A model generated the notes under the pieces. That model did no database searches, was not told the origin of the DNA, and saw nothing but the letters and a program-made list of their open reading frames with translations. A stretch of DNA of 64,000 nucleotides from Enterobacter cloacae subsp. cloacae ATCC 13047. Its GTDB lineage: Bacteria > Pseudomonadota > Gammaproteobacteria > Enterobacterales > Enterobacteriaceae. The stretch covers positions 558,001 to 622,000 of the forward strand of contig NC_014121.1 in the NCBI RefSeq assembly GCF_000025565.1. Reading direction: 5' to 3'. This document shows positions 1 through 13,962 of the stretch, piece after piece (within the stretch, counting starts at the first letter, position 1; each line of letters starts with the position of its first letter). The translations under genes and the position numbers were made by a program.

Positions 1-898
<898 letters not shown>

Positions 899-914
899 GC
901 GTAGGGATGACGGG

Positions 915-2252
915 ATGATAAATCGCGTTAAAGGTTGGTTATTGGCTGCCACAGTGCTGCTGTGCGCGCAGGCTGGTGCGGCAAGCCTCTCGGATATTCA
1001 GGTGTCGAACGGGGAGAGTCAGGCCCGGATCACGTTCAGTTTTATGGGCGACCCTGAATATGCTTTTTCTCAACCAGACAGCCGCAGCGTGGCGCTGGAT
1101 ATCAAACAGACGGGTGTGATCCAGGGGTTGCCCTTGCAGTTCAGCGGTAACAACCTGGTCAAAAGTATTCGTTCCGGCACGCCAAAAGACAGTCAGTCAT
1201 TGCGCCTGGTGGTCGATCTGACCGAAAAGGGTAAAACGCGGGCGGTGAAGCAGCAAAACGGCGCGAATTATACGGTGGTCTTTACCATCAATGCCGATGC
1301 GCCTCCGCCACCGCCACCGCCGCCGGTTGTGGCGAAACGGGTGGAAGAGCCGGTTTATACCCCGCGCCCGTCTGAACCTGCGCGTAATCCGTTTAAAACC
1401 GACAACGATCGCATCACCGGCGTCACCAGCAGTAATACCGTGACGCGCCCGGCGGCCAGCGCGCGTCGGGTGGTCAGCAGTGATAAAGTGATTATCGCCA
1501 TTGATGCCGGTCATGGCGGGCAGGATCCGGGTGCAATTGGTCCAGGTGGTACGCGTGAGAAAAACGTGACCATCGCCATTGCCCGTAAGCTACGGACGCT
1601 GTTGAACGATGACCCGATGTTTAAAGGCGTATTGACCCGTGACGGCGATTACTTTATCTCCGTGATGGGACGCTCAGACGTGGCGCGTAAGCAAAATGCT
1701 AACTTCCTGGTCTCCATTCATGCGGATGCCGCACCAAACCGTAACGCCACGGGGGCATCGGTGTGGGTGCTGTCAAACCGTCGGGCGAACAGTGAAATGG
1801 CTAACTGGCTTGAAGAGCATGAGAAGCAGTCCGAACTGTTGGGTGGTGCGGGCGATGTGCTGGCCAACAGCCAGTCTGACCCGTATCTCAGCCAGGCGGT
1901 GCTCGATTTACAGTTCGGTCATTCTCAGCGCGTCGGGTATGATGTCGCCACCAACGTACTGAATCAGCTGCAAGGCATCGGGGCATTGCATAAACGCCGT
2001 CCGGAGCATGCGAGCCTTGGGGTTCTGCGTTCGCCGGACATTCCATCGATCCTCGTGGAAACGGGCTTTATCAGTAATAACAGCGAAGAGCGTTTGCTGG
2101 GCAGCGACAGCTATCAGCAGCAAATTGCCGAAGCGATTTATAACGGTCTGCGTAAATATTTTGAGGCTCATCCGCTGCAGTCTGCGCCGCAGGGCGGTGC
2201 AGCCCAGACGGCCAGCGCCGTGCTGCCGGGTGAGATGACTGCGACCAACTAA
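915..2252 (+). CDS. amiB: Periplasmic N-acetylmuramoyl-L-alanine amidase AmiB
   Basis: Zinc amidase that cleaves septal peptidoglycan and is activated by EnvC. Residues 1-23 form a Sec signal peptide ending in AGA-A. An AMIN targeting domain follows at about 25-125, then a proline-rich linker with eight consecutive prolines near residue 132, then the Amidase_3 domain at about 193-425. Zinc and catalytic positions are visible: IDAGHGG (His200), REKN glutamate, SIHADA and VETGFISN. The tail after the catalytic domain is short and no LysM repeat is seen. Length is 445 residues, as in E. coli. It lies between tsaE and mutL as in other enterics. Confidence 0.96.
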   Translation: MINRVKGWLLAATVLLCAQAGAASLSDIQVSNGESQARITFSFMGDPEYAFSQPDSRSVALDIKQTGVIQGLPLQFSGNNLVKSIRSGTPKDSQSLRLVVDLTEKGKTRAVKQQNGANYTVVFTINADAPPPPPPPPVVAKRVEEPVYTPRPSEPARNPFKTDNDRITGVTSSNTVTRPAASARRVVSSDKVIIAIDAGHGGQDPGAIGPGGTREKNVTIAIARKLRTLLNDDPMFKGVLTRDGDYFISVMGRSDVARKQNANFLVSIHADAAPNRNATGASVWVLSNRRANSEMANWLEEHEKQSELLGGAGDVLANSQSDPYLSQAVLDLQFGHSQRVGYDVATNVLNQLQGIGALHKRRPEHASLGVLRSPDIPSILVETGFISNNSEERLLGSDSYQQQIAEAIYNGLRKYFEAHPLQSAPQGGAAQTASAVLPGEMTATN

Positions 2253-2261
2253 GGAGAATTC

Positions 2262-4106
2262 ATGCCGATTCAGGTTCTACCGCCGCAGCTTGCGAACCAA
2301 ATCGCCGCCGGTGAGGTGGTGGAGCGCCCTGCGTCGGTGGTGAAGGAGCTGGTCGAAAACAGTCTTGATGCGGGAGCTACCCGCATCGATATTGATATCG
2401 AACGTGGTGGCGCAAAGCTGATTCGCATTCGGGACAACGGGTGCGGTATCAAAAAAGAGGAGCTGGCGCTGGCGCTGGCGCGTCACGCGACCAGTAAAAT
2501 CGCCTCTCTGGACGACCTGGAAGCGATCATCAGCCTCGGGTTTCGCGGCGAGGCGCTGGCCAGTATCAGCTCGGTTTCCCGTTTAACGCTAACCTCCCGT
2601 ACGGCCGAACAGCAGGAAGCCTGGCAGGCCTATGCCGAAGGGCGCGATATGGACGTCACGATTAAACCTGCGGCGCATCCTGTTGGCACGACGCTCGAAG
2701 TATTGGATCTCTTCTACAACACTCCCGCCCGCCGTAAGTTTATGCGCACCGAGAAGACCGAATTCGGTCATATCGATGAGATTATCCGCCGTATCGCGCT
2801 GGCGCGTTTCGATGTCACCATCAACCTCAGCCACAACGGCAAGGTGATGCGCCAGTACCGCGCAGTAGCGGAGGGCGGGCAGAAAGAGCGTCGTCTGGGG
2901 GCAATCTGCGGCACGCCGTTTCTGGAACAGGCGCTGGCCATTGAATGGCAGCACGGTGATTTGGCCTTACGCGGTTGGGTTGCCGACCCGAACGCCAGCA
3001 GCGCCGCCTTCGCGGAGATCCAGTATTGCTACGTAAACGGCCGCATGATGCGCGACCGTCTGATCAACCACGCCATTCGTCAGGCCTGTGAAGATAAGCT
3101 CGGCGCGGATCAGCAGCCTGCGTTTGTGCTTTATCTGGAAATCGACCCGCATCAGGTTGATGTTAACGTCCATCCTGCCAAGCATGAAGTTCGGTTCCAT
3201 CAGTCGCGACTGGTGCACGATTTTATCTATCAGGGCGTGCTGAGCGTTTTGCAGCAGCAGGTTGAACCCACGCTGCCGCTGGAAAAAGAAGAGCCCGCTT
3301 CGCGTCCAATACCGGAAAACCGTGTTGCGGCGGGACGTAACCATTTTGCCGAGCCCGCTGTCGCGCGTGAACCGGAAGCGCCACGTTTCTCGTCGGCAGG
3401 AAGCGCGCCGCGACCCACCGGTGCGAACTATCCCAACGCTCAGCCCGGCTATCAAAAGCAGCAGGGGGCGTTGTACCGTAAACTGCTGGAAACCCCCGCA
3501 GTCACGCGTAAAGAGCACAGTGAGGTACAAGCGCCTTCGCTGGAAGGGCATAGTCAGAGCTTTGGCCGGGTGCTGACGATTATTGCGCCGGATATGGCGT
3601 TACTCGAACGCGAGGGCAAGCTCATGCTCCTGGCCCTGCCGGTTGCTGAACGCTGGCTAAAACAGGTGCAACTGACCCCGGGAGAAAACGCGGCTTGTGC
3701 GCAACCGCTTTTGATCCCGGTTCGACTAAAAATATCCACTGAAGAAACAAGGGTACTGCAGCGCGCAGAGGCCCAACTGGCGCAGATGGGGATTGAAATG
3801 GTACTGGAATCACAGCATGTGACAATTCGCGCAGTGCCTTTACCCTTACGCCAACAAAATTTACAAAACTTGATTCCTGAACTGATAGGCTACCTGGCGC
3901 AACAAACAACGTTTGATGCCGCCAACACCGCGCAGTGGATCGCCCGCCATTTGGCCAGCGAACATACGCCGTGGAGTATGGCACAGGCGATTAGCGTGCT
4001 GGCAGAGGTGGAACGCCTTTGCCCGCATCTGGTGAAAGCACCGCCGGGTGGATTATTACAACCTGTTGATTTACAAACGGCGATGACTGCCCTTAAAGAT
4101 GATTGA
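2262..4106 (+). CDS. mutL: DNA mismatch repair ATPase MutL
   Basis: Matchmaker between MutS and MutH/UvrD. The N-terminal GHKL ATPase is intact: catalytic Glu29 and Asn33 in [13 protein letters not shown], then RDNGCGI, ATSKI and [11 protein letters not shown] variable linker at about 335-430 leads to the C-terminal dimerisation domain. There is no metal-binding endonuclease motif (DQHAxxE), as expected where MutH exists. Length is 614 residues against 615 in E. coli. An AGGAGA ribosome-binding site precedes the ATG, and the 3' end overlaps miaA by 8 bases. Confidence 0.98.
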   Translation: MPIQVLPPQLANQIAAGEVVERPASVVKELVENSLDAGATRIDIDIERGGAKLIRIRDNGCGIKKEELALALARHATSKIASLDDLEAIISLGFRGEALASISSVSRLTLTSRTAEQQEAWQAYAEGRDMDVTIKPAAHPVGTTLEVLDLFYNTPARRKFMRTEKTEFGHIDEIIRRIALARFDVTINLSHNGKVMRQYRAVAEGGQKERRLGAICGTPFLEQALAIEWQHGDLALRGWVADPNASSAAFAEIQYCYVNGRMMRDRLINHAIRQACEDKLGADQQPAFVLYLEIDPHQVDVNVHPAKHEVRFHQSRLVHDFIYQGVLSVLQQQVEPTLPLEKEEPASRPIPENRVAAGRNHFAEPAVAREPEAPRFSSAGSAPRPTGANYPNAQPGYQKQQGALYRKLLETPAVTRKEHSEVQAPSLEGHSQSFGRVLTIIAPDMALLEREGKLMLLALPVAERWLKQVQLTPGENAACAQPLLIPVRLKISTEETRVLQRAEAQLAQMGIEMVLESQHVTIRAVPLPLRQQNLQNLIPELIGYLAQQTTFDAANTAQWIARHLASEHTPWSMAQAISVLAEVERLCPHLVKAPPGGLLQPVDLQTAMTALKDD

Positions 4107-5049
4107 TGTCAGTAAGGCGAGCCTGCCTAAGGCGATTTTTTTGATGGGCCCTACGGCCTCCGGCAAAACGGCGTTAGCCATTGAGCTACGTAAAGTTTTG
4201 CCCGTAGAGTTGATTAGTGTCGATTCTGCCCTCATCTACCGAGGAATGGACATTGGCACGGCGAAGCCCGACGCAGCCGAACTGCGCGCGGCTCCACATC
4301 GTTTGCTGGACATTCTCGACCCGGCGCAGGCCTACTCCGCAGCGGATTTTCGCCGCGATGCCTTAGCCGAGATGGCTGAGATAACGGCGGCGGGACGTAT
4401 ACCGCTGTTGGTTGGCGGCACCATGCTCTATTTCAAGGCGTTGCTGGAGGGGCTCTCTCCTCTGCCATCAGCGGACCCTGAAATAAGAGCAAAAATTGAA
4501 CAGAAGGCGGCAGAGCAGGGATGGGACGTTTTGCATCAGCAACTGGCAGAGATTGACCCGGTTGCCGCAGCACGGATCCATCCAAATGATCCGCAAAGGC
4601 TTTCCCGGGCACTGGAAGTTTTTTTCATTTCGGGTAAAACTTTAACGGAACTGACGCAAACGTCAGGAGACGCTCTGCCGTATCAGGTGCATCAGTTCGC
4701 TATCGCCCCGGCGAGCCGTGAACTGCTCCATCAACGAATTGAGCAGCGTTTTCATCAGATGTTGGCTTCAGATTTTGAAGCAGAAGTGCGGGCGTTATTT
4801 GCCCGTGGAGATTTGCATACGGACATGCCTTCCGTTCGTTGTGTGGGATACCGCCAGATGTGGTCATATCTTGAAGGCGAGATTTCATATGATGAAATGG
4901 TTTATAGAGGTGTTTGCGCCACGAGACAGTTAGCGAAGCGCCAGATCACCTGGTTGCGCGGTTGGGAAGGGGTTCACTGGTTAGACAGCGAAAAACCGCA
5001 ACAGGCGCTAAACGAAGTGATTGAGGTTATTGGTGATATCGCTCACTGA
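4099..5049 (+). CDS. miaA: tRNA dimethylallyltransferase MiaA
   Basis: Transfers dimethylallyl to N6 of A37 in UNN-decoding tRNAs, the first step to ms2i6A. The P-loop GPTASGKT is at residues 17-24, followed by [32 protein letters not shown], the substrate-channel region with [12 protein letters not shown], and [13 protein letters not shown]. Length is 316 residues, normal for the family. The start lies inside the mutL end. Promoters for hfq are expected within and after this gene, by analogy with E. coli. Confidence 0.97.
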   Translation: MIDVSKASLPKAIFLMGPTASGKTALAIELRKVLPVELISVDSALIYRGMDIGTAKPDAAELRAAPHRLLDILDPAQAYSAADFRRDALAEMAEITAAGRIPLLVGGTMLYFKALLEGLSPLPSADPEIRAKIEQKAAEQGWDVLHQQLAEIDPVAAARIHPNDPQRLSRALEVFFISGKTLTELTQTSGDALPYQVHQFAIAPASRELLHQRIEQRFHQMLASDFEAEVRALFARGDLHTDMPSVRCVGYRQMWSYLEGEISYDEMVYRGVCATRQLAKRQITWLRGWEGVHWLDSEKPQQALNEVIEVIGDIAH

Positions 5050-5122
5050 ATGTGTACAATTGAGACGTATCGTGCGCAATTTTTCAGAATCGCAAGGTTC
5101 TAAGTACAAAACAAGCATATAA

Positions 5123-5446
<324 letters not shown>

Positions 5447-5520
5447 GGTTTCGCACTGTTATCCACACGGGGAGCCAGGGATCCTGCGTTCCCCGCTGAT
5501 ATTTTTAGAGGGTTTTACGC

Positions 5521-6801
5521 TTGTTTGACCGTTATGATGCCGGTGAGCAGGCGGTGCTGGTACACATCTATTTTTCGCAAGACAAAGATATGGAAGACCT
5601 CCAGGAGTTTGAATCTCTGGTCTCTTCCGCCGGTGTCGAAGCAATGCAGGTGATTACCGGTAGCCGTAAAGCGCCGCACCCAAAGTATTTTGTTGGTGAA
5701 GGTAAAGCAGTAGAAATTGCGGATGCCGTAAAAGCAACCGGTGCTTCAGTCGTGTTGTTTGATCATGCGCTGTCTCCGGCTCAGGAGCGTAACCTGGAAG
5801 CGCTTTGCGAATGCCGTGTTATCGATCGCACGGGGTTGATTTTAGATATTTTTGCTCAGCGTGCACGTACCCACGAGGGTAAGCTGCAGGTTGAGCTGGC
5901 GCAGTTGCGCCATCTGGCCACGCGTCTTGTACGTGGCTGGACCCACCTTGAACGACAAAAAGGCGGGATTGGTTTGCGCGGTCCGGGTGAAACCCAGCTC
6001 GAAACCGACCGCCGTTTGCTGCGCGGCCGTATTACTCAGATCCTCTCTCGTCTGGAAAGAGTCGAGAAACAGCGTGAGCAGGGACGTCGGGCGCGTACGA
6101 AAGCCGACATCCCGACGGTGTCGCTGGTGGGGTATACCAACGCCGGTAAATCCACCCTGTTTAACCAGATTACCGAGGCCCAGGTCTATGCCGCAGACCA
6201 GCTGTTTGCGACCCTGGACCCGACGTTGCGTCGTATCGACGTGGCGGATGTGGGTGAAACCGTGCTGGCGGATACCGTAGGGTTTATCCGCCACCTGCCG
6301 CATGATCTGGTGGCCGCGTTTAAAGCCACCCTGCAGGAGACGCGTCAGGCGACCCTGCTGCTGCACGTGATTGATGCTGCAGATGTTCGCGTGCAGGAAA
6401 ACATCGACGCGGTGAATGTGGTGCTCGAAGAGATCGAGGCCCACGAGATCCCAACGCTGTTGGTGATGAACAAGATCGACATGCTGGATGATTTTGAGCC
6501 GCGTATCGATCGTGATGAAGAAAACAAACCAATTCGGGTCTGGCTTTCCGCCCAGACCGGTATTGGCGTGCCACTGCTTTTCCAGGCTTTGACAGAACGT
6601 CTTTCCGGTGAGGTAGCCCAGCACACGCTGCGACTGCCACCACAGGAAGGCAGGCTGCGCAGCCGGTTTTATCAGCTTCAGGCGATAGAAAAAGAGTGGA
6701 TGGAGGATGACGGCAGCGTGGGGATGCAGGTGCGTATGCCGATCGTTGACTGGCGTCGCCTCTGTAAACAAGAACCTGCGCTGGTCGACTATATCGTCTG
6801 A
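5521..6801 (+). CDS. hflX: Ribosome-associated GTPase HflX
   Basis: GTPase that splits stalled or heat-damaged 70S ribosomes. It starts at TTG, giving [15 protein letters not shown], in register with E. coli HflX, which also has 426 residues. The N-terminal HflX domain contains [13 protein letters not shown]. The GTPase domain has G1 GYTNAGKST at 204-212, G3 DTVGF and G4 NKID. The linker [17 protein letters not shown] is the family signature. It lies between hfq and hflK as in other enterics. The TTG start probably keeps translation low. Confidence 0.97.
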   Translation: MFDRYDAGEQAVLVHIYFSQDKDMEDLQEFESLVSSAGVEAMQVITGSRKAPHPKYFVGEGKAVEIADAVKATGASVVLFDHALSPAQERNLEALCECRVIDRTGLILDIFAQRARTHEGKLQVELAQLRHLATRLVRGWTHLERQKGGIGLRGPGETQLETDRRLLRGRITQILSRLERVEKQREQGRRARTKADIPTVSLVGYTNAGKSTLFNQITEAQVYAADQLFATLDPTLRRIDVADVGETVLADTVGFIRHLPHDLVAAFKATLQETRQATLLLHVIDAADVRVQENIDAVNVVLEEIEAHEIPTLLVMNKIDMLDDFEPRIDRDEENKPIRVWLSAQTGIGVPLLFQALTERLSGEVAQHTLRLPPQEGRLRSRFYQLQAIEKEWMEDDGSVGMQVRMPIVDWRRLCKQEPALVDYIV

Positions 6802-6857
6802 TCGGAAAGGGGATGCCTGAATAATTCGCCCTTGCATAACAAATATGGAGCATATAC

Positions 6858-8117
6858 ATGGCGTGGAATCAGCCCGGTAATAACGGACAGGACCGCGACC
6901 CGTGGGGAAGCAGCAATAATCAAGGCGGCAACTCTGGGGGAAATGGCAACAAAGGTGGTCGCGATCAGGGGCCGCCGGATCTGGATGATATCTTCCGCAA
7001 GCTAAGCAAGAAGCTTGGTGGGCTTGGTGGAGGAAAAGGGTCTGGCTCGGGTGGCAATTCTACCCAGGGCCCGCGCCCGCAAATGGGTGGTCGCATCGTG
7101 GGCATTGTGGCCGCTGCTGTGGTCATCATCTGGGCTGCCAGCGGGTTCTACACCATTAAAGAAGCCGAGCGCGGCGTGGTCACCCGTTTTGGTAAGTTCA
7201 GCCATCTGGTTGAGCCGGGCCTGAACTGGAAACCGACCTTCATTGACGACGTCACTGCAGTGAACGTGGAGTCGGTGCGTGAGCTGGCTGCTTCCGGCGT
7301 GATGCTGACCTCTGATGAGAACGTAGTGCGCGTTGAGATGAACGTGCAATATCGTGTTACGGATCCAGAACGTTATCTGTTTAGCGTAACCAGTGCCGAT
7401 GACAGTCTGCGTCAGGCGACCGACAGCGCCCTGCGTGGTGTGATCGGTAAATACACCATGGACCGCATTCTGACTGAAGGTCGTACCGTTATTCGTAGCG
7501 ATACACAGCGTGAGCTGGAAGAGACCATTCGTCCGTACAACATGGGTATCACCCTGCTGGACGTCAACTTCCAGGCTGCTCGTCCGCCGGAAGAGGTGAA
7601 AGCCGCGTTTGATGACGCGATTGCCGCGCGTGAGAACGAACAGCAGTACATCCGTGAAGCGGAAGCGTACGCCAACGAAGTTCAGCCACGTGCTAACGGT
7701 CAGGCGCAGCGTATTCTTGAAGAAGCACGCGCGTATAAGACCCAGACCATCCTGGAAGCGCAGGGTGAGGTGGCTCGTTTCGCGAAAATCCTGCCGGAAT
7801 ATAAAGCGGCTCCGGAAATTACCCGCGAGCGTCTCTATATCGAAACCATGGAAAAAGTGCTGAGCCATACACGTAAAGTGCTGGTTAACGACAGCAAAGG
7901 TGGAAACCTGATGGTACTGCCGCTGGATCAGATGCTGAAAGGCGGTTCTGCACCGGCAGCAAAAGACAACAGCGGTGCGAATAACCTGCTGCGTCTGCCA
8001 CCTGCATCGTCCGGTAGCTCCAGCGCAACAACCACGCCTTCTTCGAACGATGGTGACATTATGGACCAACGCCGTGCTAACGCGCAGCGTAACGACTACC
8101 AGCGTCAGGGGGAATAA
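6858..8117 (+). CDS. hflK: FtsH protease modulator HflK (SPFH family)
   Basis: Inner-membrane partner of HflC. The pair forms a cage around the AAA protease FtsH and limits its access to membrane substrates. A Gly/Asn-rich cytoplasmic N-terminus of about 75 residues precedes a single membrane segment at about 79-98, then the SPFH/band-7 domain, a coiled-coil arm rich in Ala, Glu and Arg, and a Ser/Pro-rich tail. Length is 419 residues, like E. coli. hflC follows after 2 bases, so the two are co-translated. Confidence 0.97.
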   Translation: MAWNQPGNNGQDRDPWGSSNNQGGNSGGNGNKGGRDQGPPDLDDIFRKLSKKLGGLGGGKGSGSGGNSTQGPRPQMGGRIVGIVAAAVVIIWAASGFYTIKEAERGVVTRFGKFSHLVEPGLNWKPTFIDDVTAVNVESVRELAASGVMLTSDENVVRVEMNVQYRVTDPERYLFSVTSADDSLRQATDSALRGVIGKYTMDRILTEGRTVIRSDTQRELEETIRPYNMGITLLDVNFQAARPPEEVKAAFDDAIAARENEQQYIREAEAYANEVQPRANGQAQRILEEARAYKTQTILEAQGEVARFAKILPEYKAAPEITRERLYIETMEKVLSHTRKVLVNDSKGGNLMVLPLDQMLKGGSAPAAKDNSGANNLLRLPPASSGSSSATTTPSSNDGDIMDQRRANAQRNDYQRQGE

Positions 8118-8119
8118 GG

Positions 8120-9124
8120 ATGCGTAAGTCAGTTATTGCGATCATCGTCATCGTACTGGTCGTACTTTATACCTCTATCTTTGTGGTGAAAGAGGGCGAG
8201 CGCGGGATTAAGTTCCAGTTCAGCAGCGTCGTCCGTGACAGTGACAAGCGTCCGGTGATTTATGAGCCGGGTCTGCACTTCAAGGTTCCTTTTATCCAGT
8301 CAGTGAAGACGCTTGATGCGCGTATCCAGACCATGGATAACCAGGCCGACCGTTTCGTGACTAAAGAGAAGAAAGACCTGATCGTTGACTCTTATATCAA
8401 GTGGCGTATCAGTGATTTCAGCCGTTACTTCCTGGCAACGGGCGGCGGTGATGTTTCTCAGGCGGAAGTGCTGTTGAAACGTAAATTCTCTGACCGTCTG
8501 CGTTCTGAAATTGGTCGTCTGGATGTGAAAGACATCGTGACCGACTCTCGTGGTCGTCTGACGCTGGAAGTGCGCGATGCGCTGAACTCCGGCACCGCGG
8601 GTACGGAAGACGAAGTTGAAACGCCAGCAGCGGACGATGCAATTGCTAAAGCGGCGGAACGTGTTCAGGCTGAAACCAATGGTAAAGTGCCTGTAATCAA
8701 CCCGAACAGTATGGCTGCGCTGGGTATCGAAGTGGTGGATGTGCGTATTAAGCAGATCAACCTGCCGGCGGAAGTGTCTGAGGCGATTTACAACCGTATG
8801 CGCGCCGAGCGTGAAGCGGTAGCCCGTCGTCACCGTTCACAGGGTCAGGAAGAAGCGGAAAAACTTCGTGCGGCCGCGGACTACGAAGTGACCAAGACGC
8901 TGGCGGAATCTGAGCGTCAGGGCCGTATCCTGCGTGGTGAAGGTGATGCGGAAGCCGCGAAACTGTTCGCCGATGCGTTTAGCCAGGATCCAGACTTCTA
9001 CGCCTTTATCCGTAGCCTGCGTGCTTACGAGAATAGCTTCCAGAGCAACCAGGATGTGATGGTGCTCAGCCCGGACAGCGATTTCTTCCGTTATATGAAG
9101 ACGCCGACTAACGCAACGCGATAA
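8120..9124 (+). CDS. hflC: FtsH protease modulator HflC (SPFH family)
   Basis: Second subunit of the HflKC cage. The N-terminal membrane anchor is at residues 4-22, and EGERGIKFQF opens the SPFH domain, followed by a long Ala/Glu-rich helix and the YAFIRSLRAYENSF block near the end. Length is 334 residues as in E. coli. Its ribosome-binding site lies in the last codons of hflK. A strong intrinsic terminator 24 bases after the stop closes the operon. Confidence 0.97.
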   Translation: MRKSVIAIIVIVLVVLYTSIFVVKEGERGIKFQFSSVVRDSDKRPVIYEPGLHFKVPFIQSVKTLDARIQTMDNQADRFVTKEKKDLIVDSYIKWRISDFSRYFLATGGGDVSQAEVLLKRKFSDRLRSEIGRLDVKDIVTDSRGRLTLEVRDALNSGTAGTEDEVETPAADDAIAKAAERVQAETNGKVPVINPNSMAALGIEVVDVRIKQINLPAEVSEAIYNRMRAEREAVARRHRSQGQEEAEKLRAAADYEVTKTLAESERQGRILRGEGDAEAAKLFADAFSQDPDFYAFIRSLRAYENSFQSNQDVMVLSPDSDFFRYMKTPTNATR

Positions 9125-9147
9125 ACTCAGTCTCGTTTGAGTATTCA

Positions 9148-9181
9148 AACCACCGCTCTTAACGGAGCGGTGGTTTTCTTT
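9148..9181 (+). terminator. Intrinsic terminator of the hfq-hflXKC operon
   Basis: Stem AACCACCGCTC (9148-9158) pairs perfectly with 9165-9175 around a 6-base loop and is followed by a T-rich tail. It lies between hflC and yjeT. Confidence 0.88.
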
Positions 9182-9195
9182 TATAAGGATTAAAA

Positions 9196-9393
9196 ATGAA
9201 TTCAACGATCTGGCTGGCACTGGCGCTGGTTTTAGTCCTGGAAGGCCTGGGCCCGATGCTCTATCCGCGCGCCTGGCGTCGCATGATCGCCACCCTGAGC
9301 CAGTTGCCGGATAATATTTTGCGCCGATTCGGCGGCGGTCTTGTGGTTGCTGGCATTGTTATCTACTACATGTTGAGGAAAACGATTGGCTGA
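9196..9393 (+). CDS. yjeT: DUF2065 small inner-membrane protein YjeT
   Basis: A 65-residue protein with two predicted membrane segments, at about 4-20 and 45-62, separated by a short basic loop (YPRAWRRM). The function is not known. It is conserved between the hfl operon and purA in enterics. AAGGA lies 7 bases before the ATG. Being downstream of the hfl terminator, it probably has its own promoter or depends on read-through. In E. coli, part of the purA regulatory region falls in this gene. Confidence 0.92.
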   Translation: MNSTIWLALALVLVLEGLGPMLYPRAWRRMIATLSQLPDNILRRFGGGLVVAGIVIYYMLRKTIG

Positions 9394-9404
9394 TCAAAAA
9401 GTGA

Positions 9405-10796
<1,392 letters not shown>

Positions 10797-10810
10797 TCTT
10801 CGTGACTGCT

Positions 10811-10860
10811 GGCCTGCGGGGAAACCCGTAGGCCGGATAAGCGTAGCGCCATCCGGCGAC
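10811..10860. repeat. Hairpin plus REP-like palindrome after purA
   Basis: GGCCTGCGGG (10811-10820) pairs with CCCGTAGGCC (10825-10834) around GAAA, with one G-T wobble. It merges into a REP-type element, GCCGGATAAGCG...CGCCATCCGGC (10832-10858). It probably protects the purA mRNA end or terminates it. Confidence 0.75.
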
Positions 10861-10989
10861 CGCTCCTGGATATCCGCTTTTTCGCCCCGTCTGTCAAATA
10901 AATTAGCCCCTAACTATCTGGCTGGTTTATCATCATTAATGAATATCTCTGCGGTTTTACCGCGTTTTCCCTTTTTTCCTGAGGTTGAT

Positions 10990-11415
10990 GTGCAGTTAAC
11001 AAGTTTCACCGATTACGGCTTACGCGCGCTAATCTACATGGCGTCGTTACCCGATGGGAAAATGACCAGTATCTCTGAAGTGACAGAGGTCTACGGCGTG
11101 TCCCGTAATCATATGGTCAAAATAATCAATCAACTTAGTCGTGCCGGATACGTTGCTGCCGTCCGCGGGAAAAATGGTGGGATCCGTCTCGGTAAACCGG
11201 CGCAAAGTATTCGTATTGGGGATGTGGTGCGTGAACTGGAGCCTTTGTCTCTGGTGAACTGCAGCAGTGAGTTCTGCCACATTACACCCGCTTGTCGCCT
11301 GAAACAGGCGCTTTCTCTGGCCGTGCAAAGTTTTCTTAAGGAACTGGATAACTACACGCTGGCCGATTTGGTTGAAGAGAATCAACCGCTTTATAAATTA
11401 TTGCTGGTGGAATGA
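10990..11415 (+). CDS. nsrR: Nitric oxide-sensing Rrf2-family repressor NsrR
   Basis: Fe-S transcription repressor of NO-detoxification genes. The GTG at 10990 gives [21 protein letters not shown] and 141 residues, as in E. coli. The open frame extends 17 codons upstream without family similarity, and AGGT lies just before the GTG. The winged helix is at about 1-80. The cluster cysteines are Cys91, Cys96 and Cys102 in [15 protein letters not shown] likely target operator lies in this window upstream of ytfE (35603-35625). rnr follows after 38 bases and is probably co-transcribed. Confidence 0.96.
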   Translation: MQLTSFTDYGLRALIYMASLPDGKMTSISEVTEVYGVSRNHMVKIINQLSRAGYVAAVRGKNGGIRLGKPAQSIRIGDVVRELEPLSLVNCSSEFCHITPACRLKQALSLAVQSFLKELDNYTLADLVEENQPLYKLLLVE

Positions 11416-11453
11416 AGAAAATTTCCACCGGAGCTGACAACGGAGGAACCGAT

Positions 11454-13895
11454 ATGTCACATGATCCTTTCCAGGAACGCGAAGCTGAAAAATACGCGAA
11501 TCCTATCCCCAGCCGCGAGTTCATCATTGAACACTTAACAAAACGCGAAAAACCCGCCAATCGTGAAGAACTTGCTGTTGAATTAAACATTGAAGGTGAA
11601 GAGCAAACTGAAGCCCTTCGCCGCCGCCTGCGCGCCATGGAGCGCGACGGGCAACTGGTCTTTACCCGTCGCCAGTGCTATGCGCTGCCAGAACGCCTCG
11701 ACCTGTTGAAAGGGACCGTCATTGGTCACCGCGACGGTTACGGTTTTTTGCGCGTAGAGGGCCGCAAAGACGACCTCTACCTCTCATCCGAACAGATGAA
11801 AATGTGTATTCACGGCGACCAGATCCTGGCGCAGCCGCTGGGTGCCGATCGTAAAGGCCGTCGCGAAGCACGCGTGGTTCGCGTGCTGGTGCCAAAAACC
11901 AGCCAGATCGTTGGCCGCTACTTTACCGATGCCGGTGTAGGCTTTGTGGTACCGGATGACAGCCGTCTGAGCTTCGATATCCTGATCCCGCCTGAAGAGG
12001 TGATGGGCGCGCGCATGGGCTTTGTGGTAGTAGTGGAGCTTACCCAACGTCCAACGCGTCGCACCAAAGCGGTAGGTAAAATCGTCGAAGTGCTGGGCGA
12101 TAACATGGGTACCGGCATGGCTGTTGATATGGCCCTGCGTACACATGAGATCCCCTACATCTGGCCAAAAGCGGTTGAAGAGCAGATTGTGGGTCTGAAG
12201 GAAGAGGTTCCGGAAGAGTCCAAAGCGGGACGCGTGGATCTCCGCAGTTTGCCGCTGGTCACCATTGATGGAGAAGATGCCCGCGACTTTGATGACGCCG
12301 TATACTGCGAGAAAAAACGCGGTGGCGGCTGGCGTCTGTGGGTTGCTATCGCCGACGTGAGCTATTACGTTCGTCCCCACACGCCGCTCGATAACGAAGC
12401 GCGCAGCCGTGGTACGTCGGTTTACTTCCCGTCTCAGGTGGTACCGATGCTGCCGGAAGTGCTCTCCAACGGCCTCTGTTCCCTGAACCCGCAGGTTGAT
12501 CGCCTGTGTATGGTTTGCGAGATGACCATCTCCAGTAAAGGTCGCTTAACCGGTTATAAATTCTACGAAGCGGTAATGAGCTCCCATGCGCGTCTGACCT
12601 ATACCAAGGTCTGGCATATGCTGCAGGGCGATCAGGACCTGCGTGAACAGTATGCGCCGCTGGTGAAGCACATCGAAGAGTTGCATAACCTCTACAAAAC
12701 GCTGGATCAGGCGCGTGAAGAGCGCGGTGGGATCTCGTTTGAGAGCGAAGAGGCGAAGTTCATTTTCAACGCTGAACGCCGCATTGAGCGTATTGAACAG
12801 ACCCAGCGTAACGATGCGCATAAGCTGATCGAAGAGTGTATGATCCTGGCGAACATCTCGGCGGCCCGTTTTGTCGAGAAAGCTAAAGAGCCGGCGCTGT
12901 TCCGTATCCACGATAAACCGTCGACGGAAGCCATTACCGCGTTCCGCTCCGTACTGGCTGAACTCGGTCTGGAGCTGCCTGGCGGTAACAAGCCAGAGCC
13001 GCGCGATTATGCCGAGCTGCTGGAATCCATTGGCGATCGTCCGGATGCAGAAATGCTGCAGACCATGCTGCTGCGCTCCATGAAACAGGCGATTTACGAC
13101 CCGGAAAACCGGGGTCACTTCGGTCTGGCGCTGCAGTCTTACGCGCACTTTACGTCGCCGATCCGCCGTTATCCGGACCTGTCTTTGCACCGTGCGATCA
13201 AGTATCTGCTGGCGCAGGAGCAGGGCCATAAAGGGAACACGACTGAAACCGGCGGGTACCACTATTCAATGGAAGAGATGCTGCAGCTTGGCCAGCACTG
13301 TTCCATGACCGAACGCCGTGCCGATGAAGCGACGCGCGAAGTCTCTGACTGGCTGAAATGCGACTTTATGCTGGATCAGGTCGGTAACATTTTCAAAGGT
13401 GTTATCGCCAGCGTGACCGGGTTTGGTTTCTTTGTTCGCCTTGACGAGCTGTTTATCGACGGTCTGGTGCATGTCTCCAGCCTCGATAACGACTATTATC
13501 GTTTCGACCAGGTTGGACAGCGCCTGATTGGTGAGTCGGGTGGACAGACCTATCGCCTTGGCGACCGGGTGGAAGTCAAAGTCGAAGCCGTCAACATGGA
13601 CGAGCGTAAGATTGACTTCAGTCTGATCTCCAGCGAGCGCGCGCCGCGCAACGTAGGTAAAACCGCGCGTGAGAAGGCGAAAAAAGGCGGTAACGGCAAC
13701 GCGAGCGGCAAACGTCGTCAGGCGGGTAAGAAAGTGAACTTCGAGCCAGACAGCGCCTTCCGCGGTGAGAAAAAGCAGAAGCCAAAAGCGGCGAAGAAAG
13801 AGGCTCGCAAGGCGAAAAAGCCGTCCGCGAAAACACAGAAAATTGCTGCTGCGACCAAAGCGAAGCGCGCAGCGAAGAAACAGCAGGCGGAGTAA
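11454..13895 (+). CDS. rnr: Ribonuclease R (cold-shock 3'-5' exoribonuclease)
   Basis: Processive RNase II-family enzyme that degrades structured RNA and takes part in rRNA quality control and trans-translation. The start chosen is the ATG at 11454, preceded by GGAGGA. It gives [17 protein letters not shown] and 813 residues as in E. coli; the frame reaches back to 11412 over nsrR but lacks similarity there. In order are the HTH, two cold-shock domains, the RNB domain with [12 protein letters not shown] (catalytic aspartates), an S1 domain, and a Lys/Ala/Arg-rich tail of about 90 residues. Confidence 0.97.
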   Translation: MSHDPFQEREAEKYANPIPSREFIIEHLTKREKPANREELAVELNIEGEEQTEALRRRLRAMERDGQLVFTRRQCYALPERLDLLKGTVIGHRDGYGFLRVEGRKDDLYLSSEQMKMCIHGDQILAQPLGADRKGRREARVVRVLVPKTSQIVGRYFTDAGVGFVVPDDSRLSFDILIPPEEVMGARMGFVVVVELTQRPTRRTKAVGKIVEVLGDNMGTGMAVDMALRTHEIPYIWPKAVEEQIVGLKEEVPEESKAGRVDLRSLPLVTIDGEDARDFDDAVYCEKKRGGGWRLWVAIADVSYYVRPHTPLDNEARSRGTSVYFPSQVVPMLPEVLSNGLCSLNPQVDRLCMVCEMTISSKGRLTGYKFYEAVMSSHARLTYTKVWHMLQGDQDLREQYAPLVKHIEELHNLYKTLDQAREERGGISFESEEAKFIFNAERRIERIEQTQRNDAHKLIEECMILANISAARFVEKAKEPALFRIHDKPSTEAITAFRSVLAELGLELPGGNKPEPRDYAELLESIGDRPDAEMLQTMLLRSMKQAIYDPENRGHFGLALQSYAHFTSPIRRYPDLSLHRAIKYLLAQEQGHKGNTTETGGYHYSMEEMLQLGQHCSMTERRADEATREVSDWLKCDFMLDQVGNIFKGVIASVTGFGFFVRLDELFIDGLVHVSSLDNDYYRFDQVGQRLIGESGGQTYRLGDRVEVKVEAVNMDERKIDFSLISSERAPRNVGKTAREKAKKGGNGNASGKRRQAGKKVNFEPDSAFRGEKKQKPKAAKKEARKAKKPSAKTQKIAAATKAKRAAKKQQAE

Positions 13896-13899
13896 ATTC

Positions 13900-13938
13900 T
13901 CCCCTCACCCTGACCCTCTCCCCACTGGGGAGAGGGGG
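13900..13938. repeat. CTCTCCC-type dispersed palindrome, copy 1
   Basis: CCCTCTCCCC (13914-13923) and GGGGAGAGGG (13927-13936) pair around ACT, preceded by CTCACCCTGA. It sits between rnr and rlmB. Four related copies occur in this window, all beside gene ends. Confidence 0.85.
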
Positions 13939-13962
13939 AAATACCTATTATGAGAATCATCA

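Noticed and set aside
5842..6837. Long minus-strand frame of 331 codons across hflX
   Set aside because: It is entirely antisense to hflX, has no family similarity and reflects codon bias of the real gene.
7002..8069. Long minus-strand frame of 355 codons across hflK
   Set aside because: Antisense shadow of hflK without start signal or recognisable domain.
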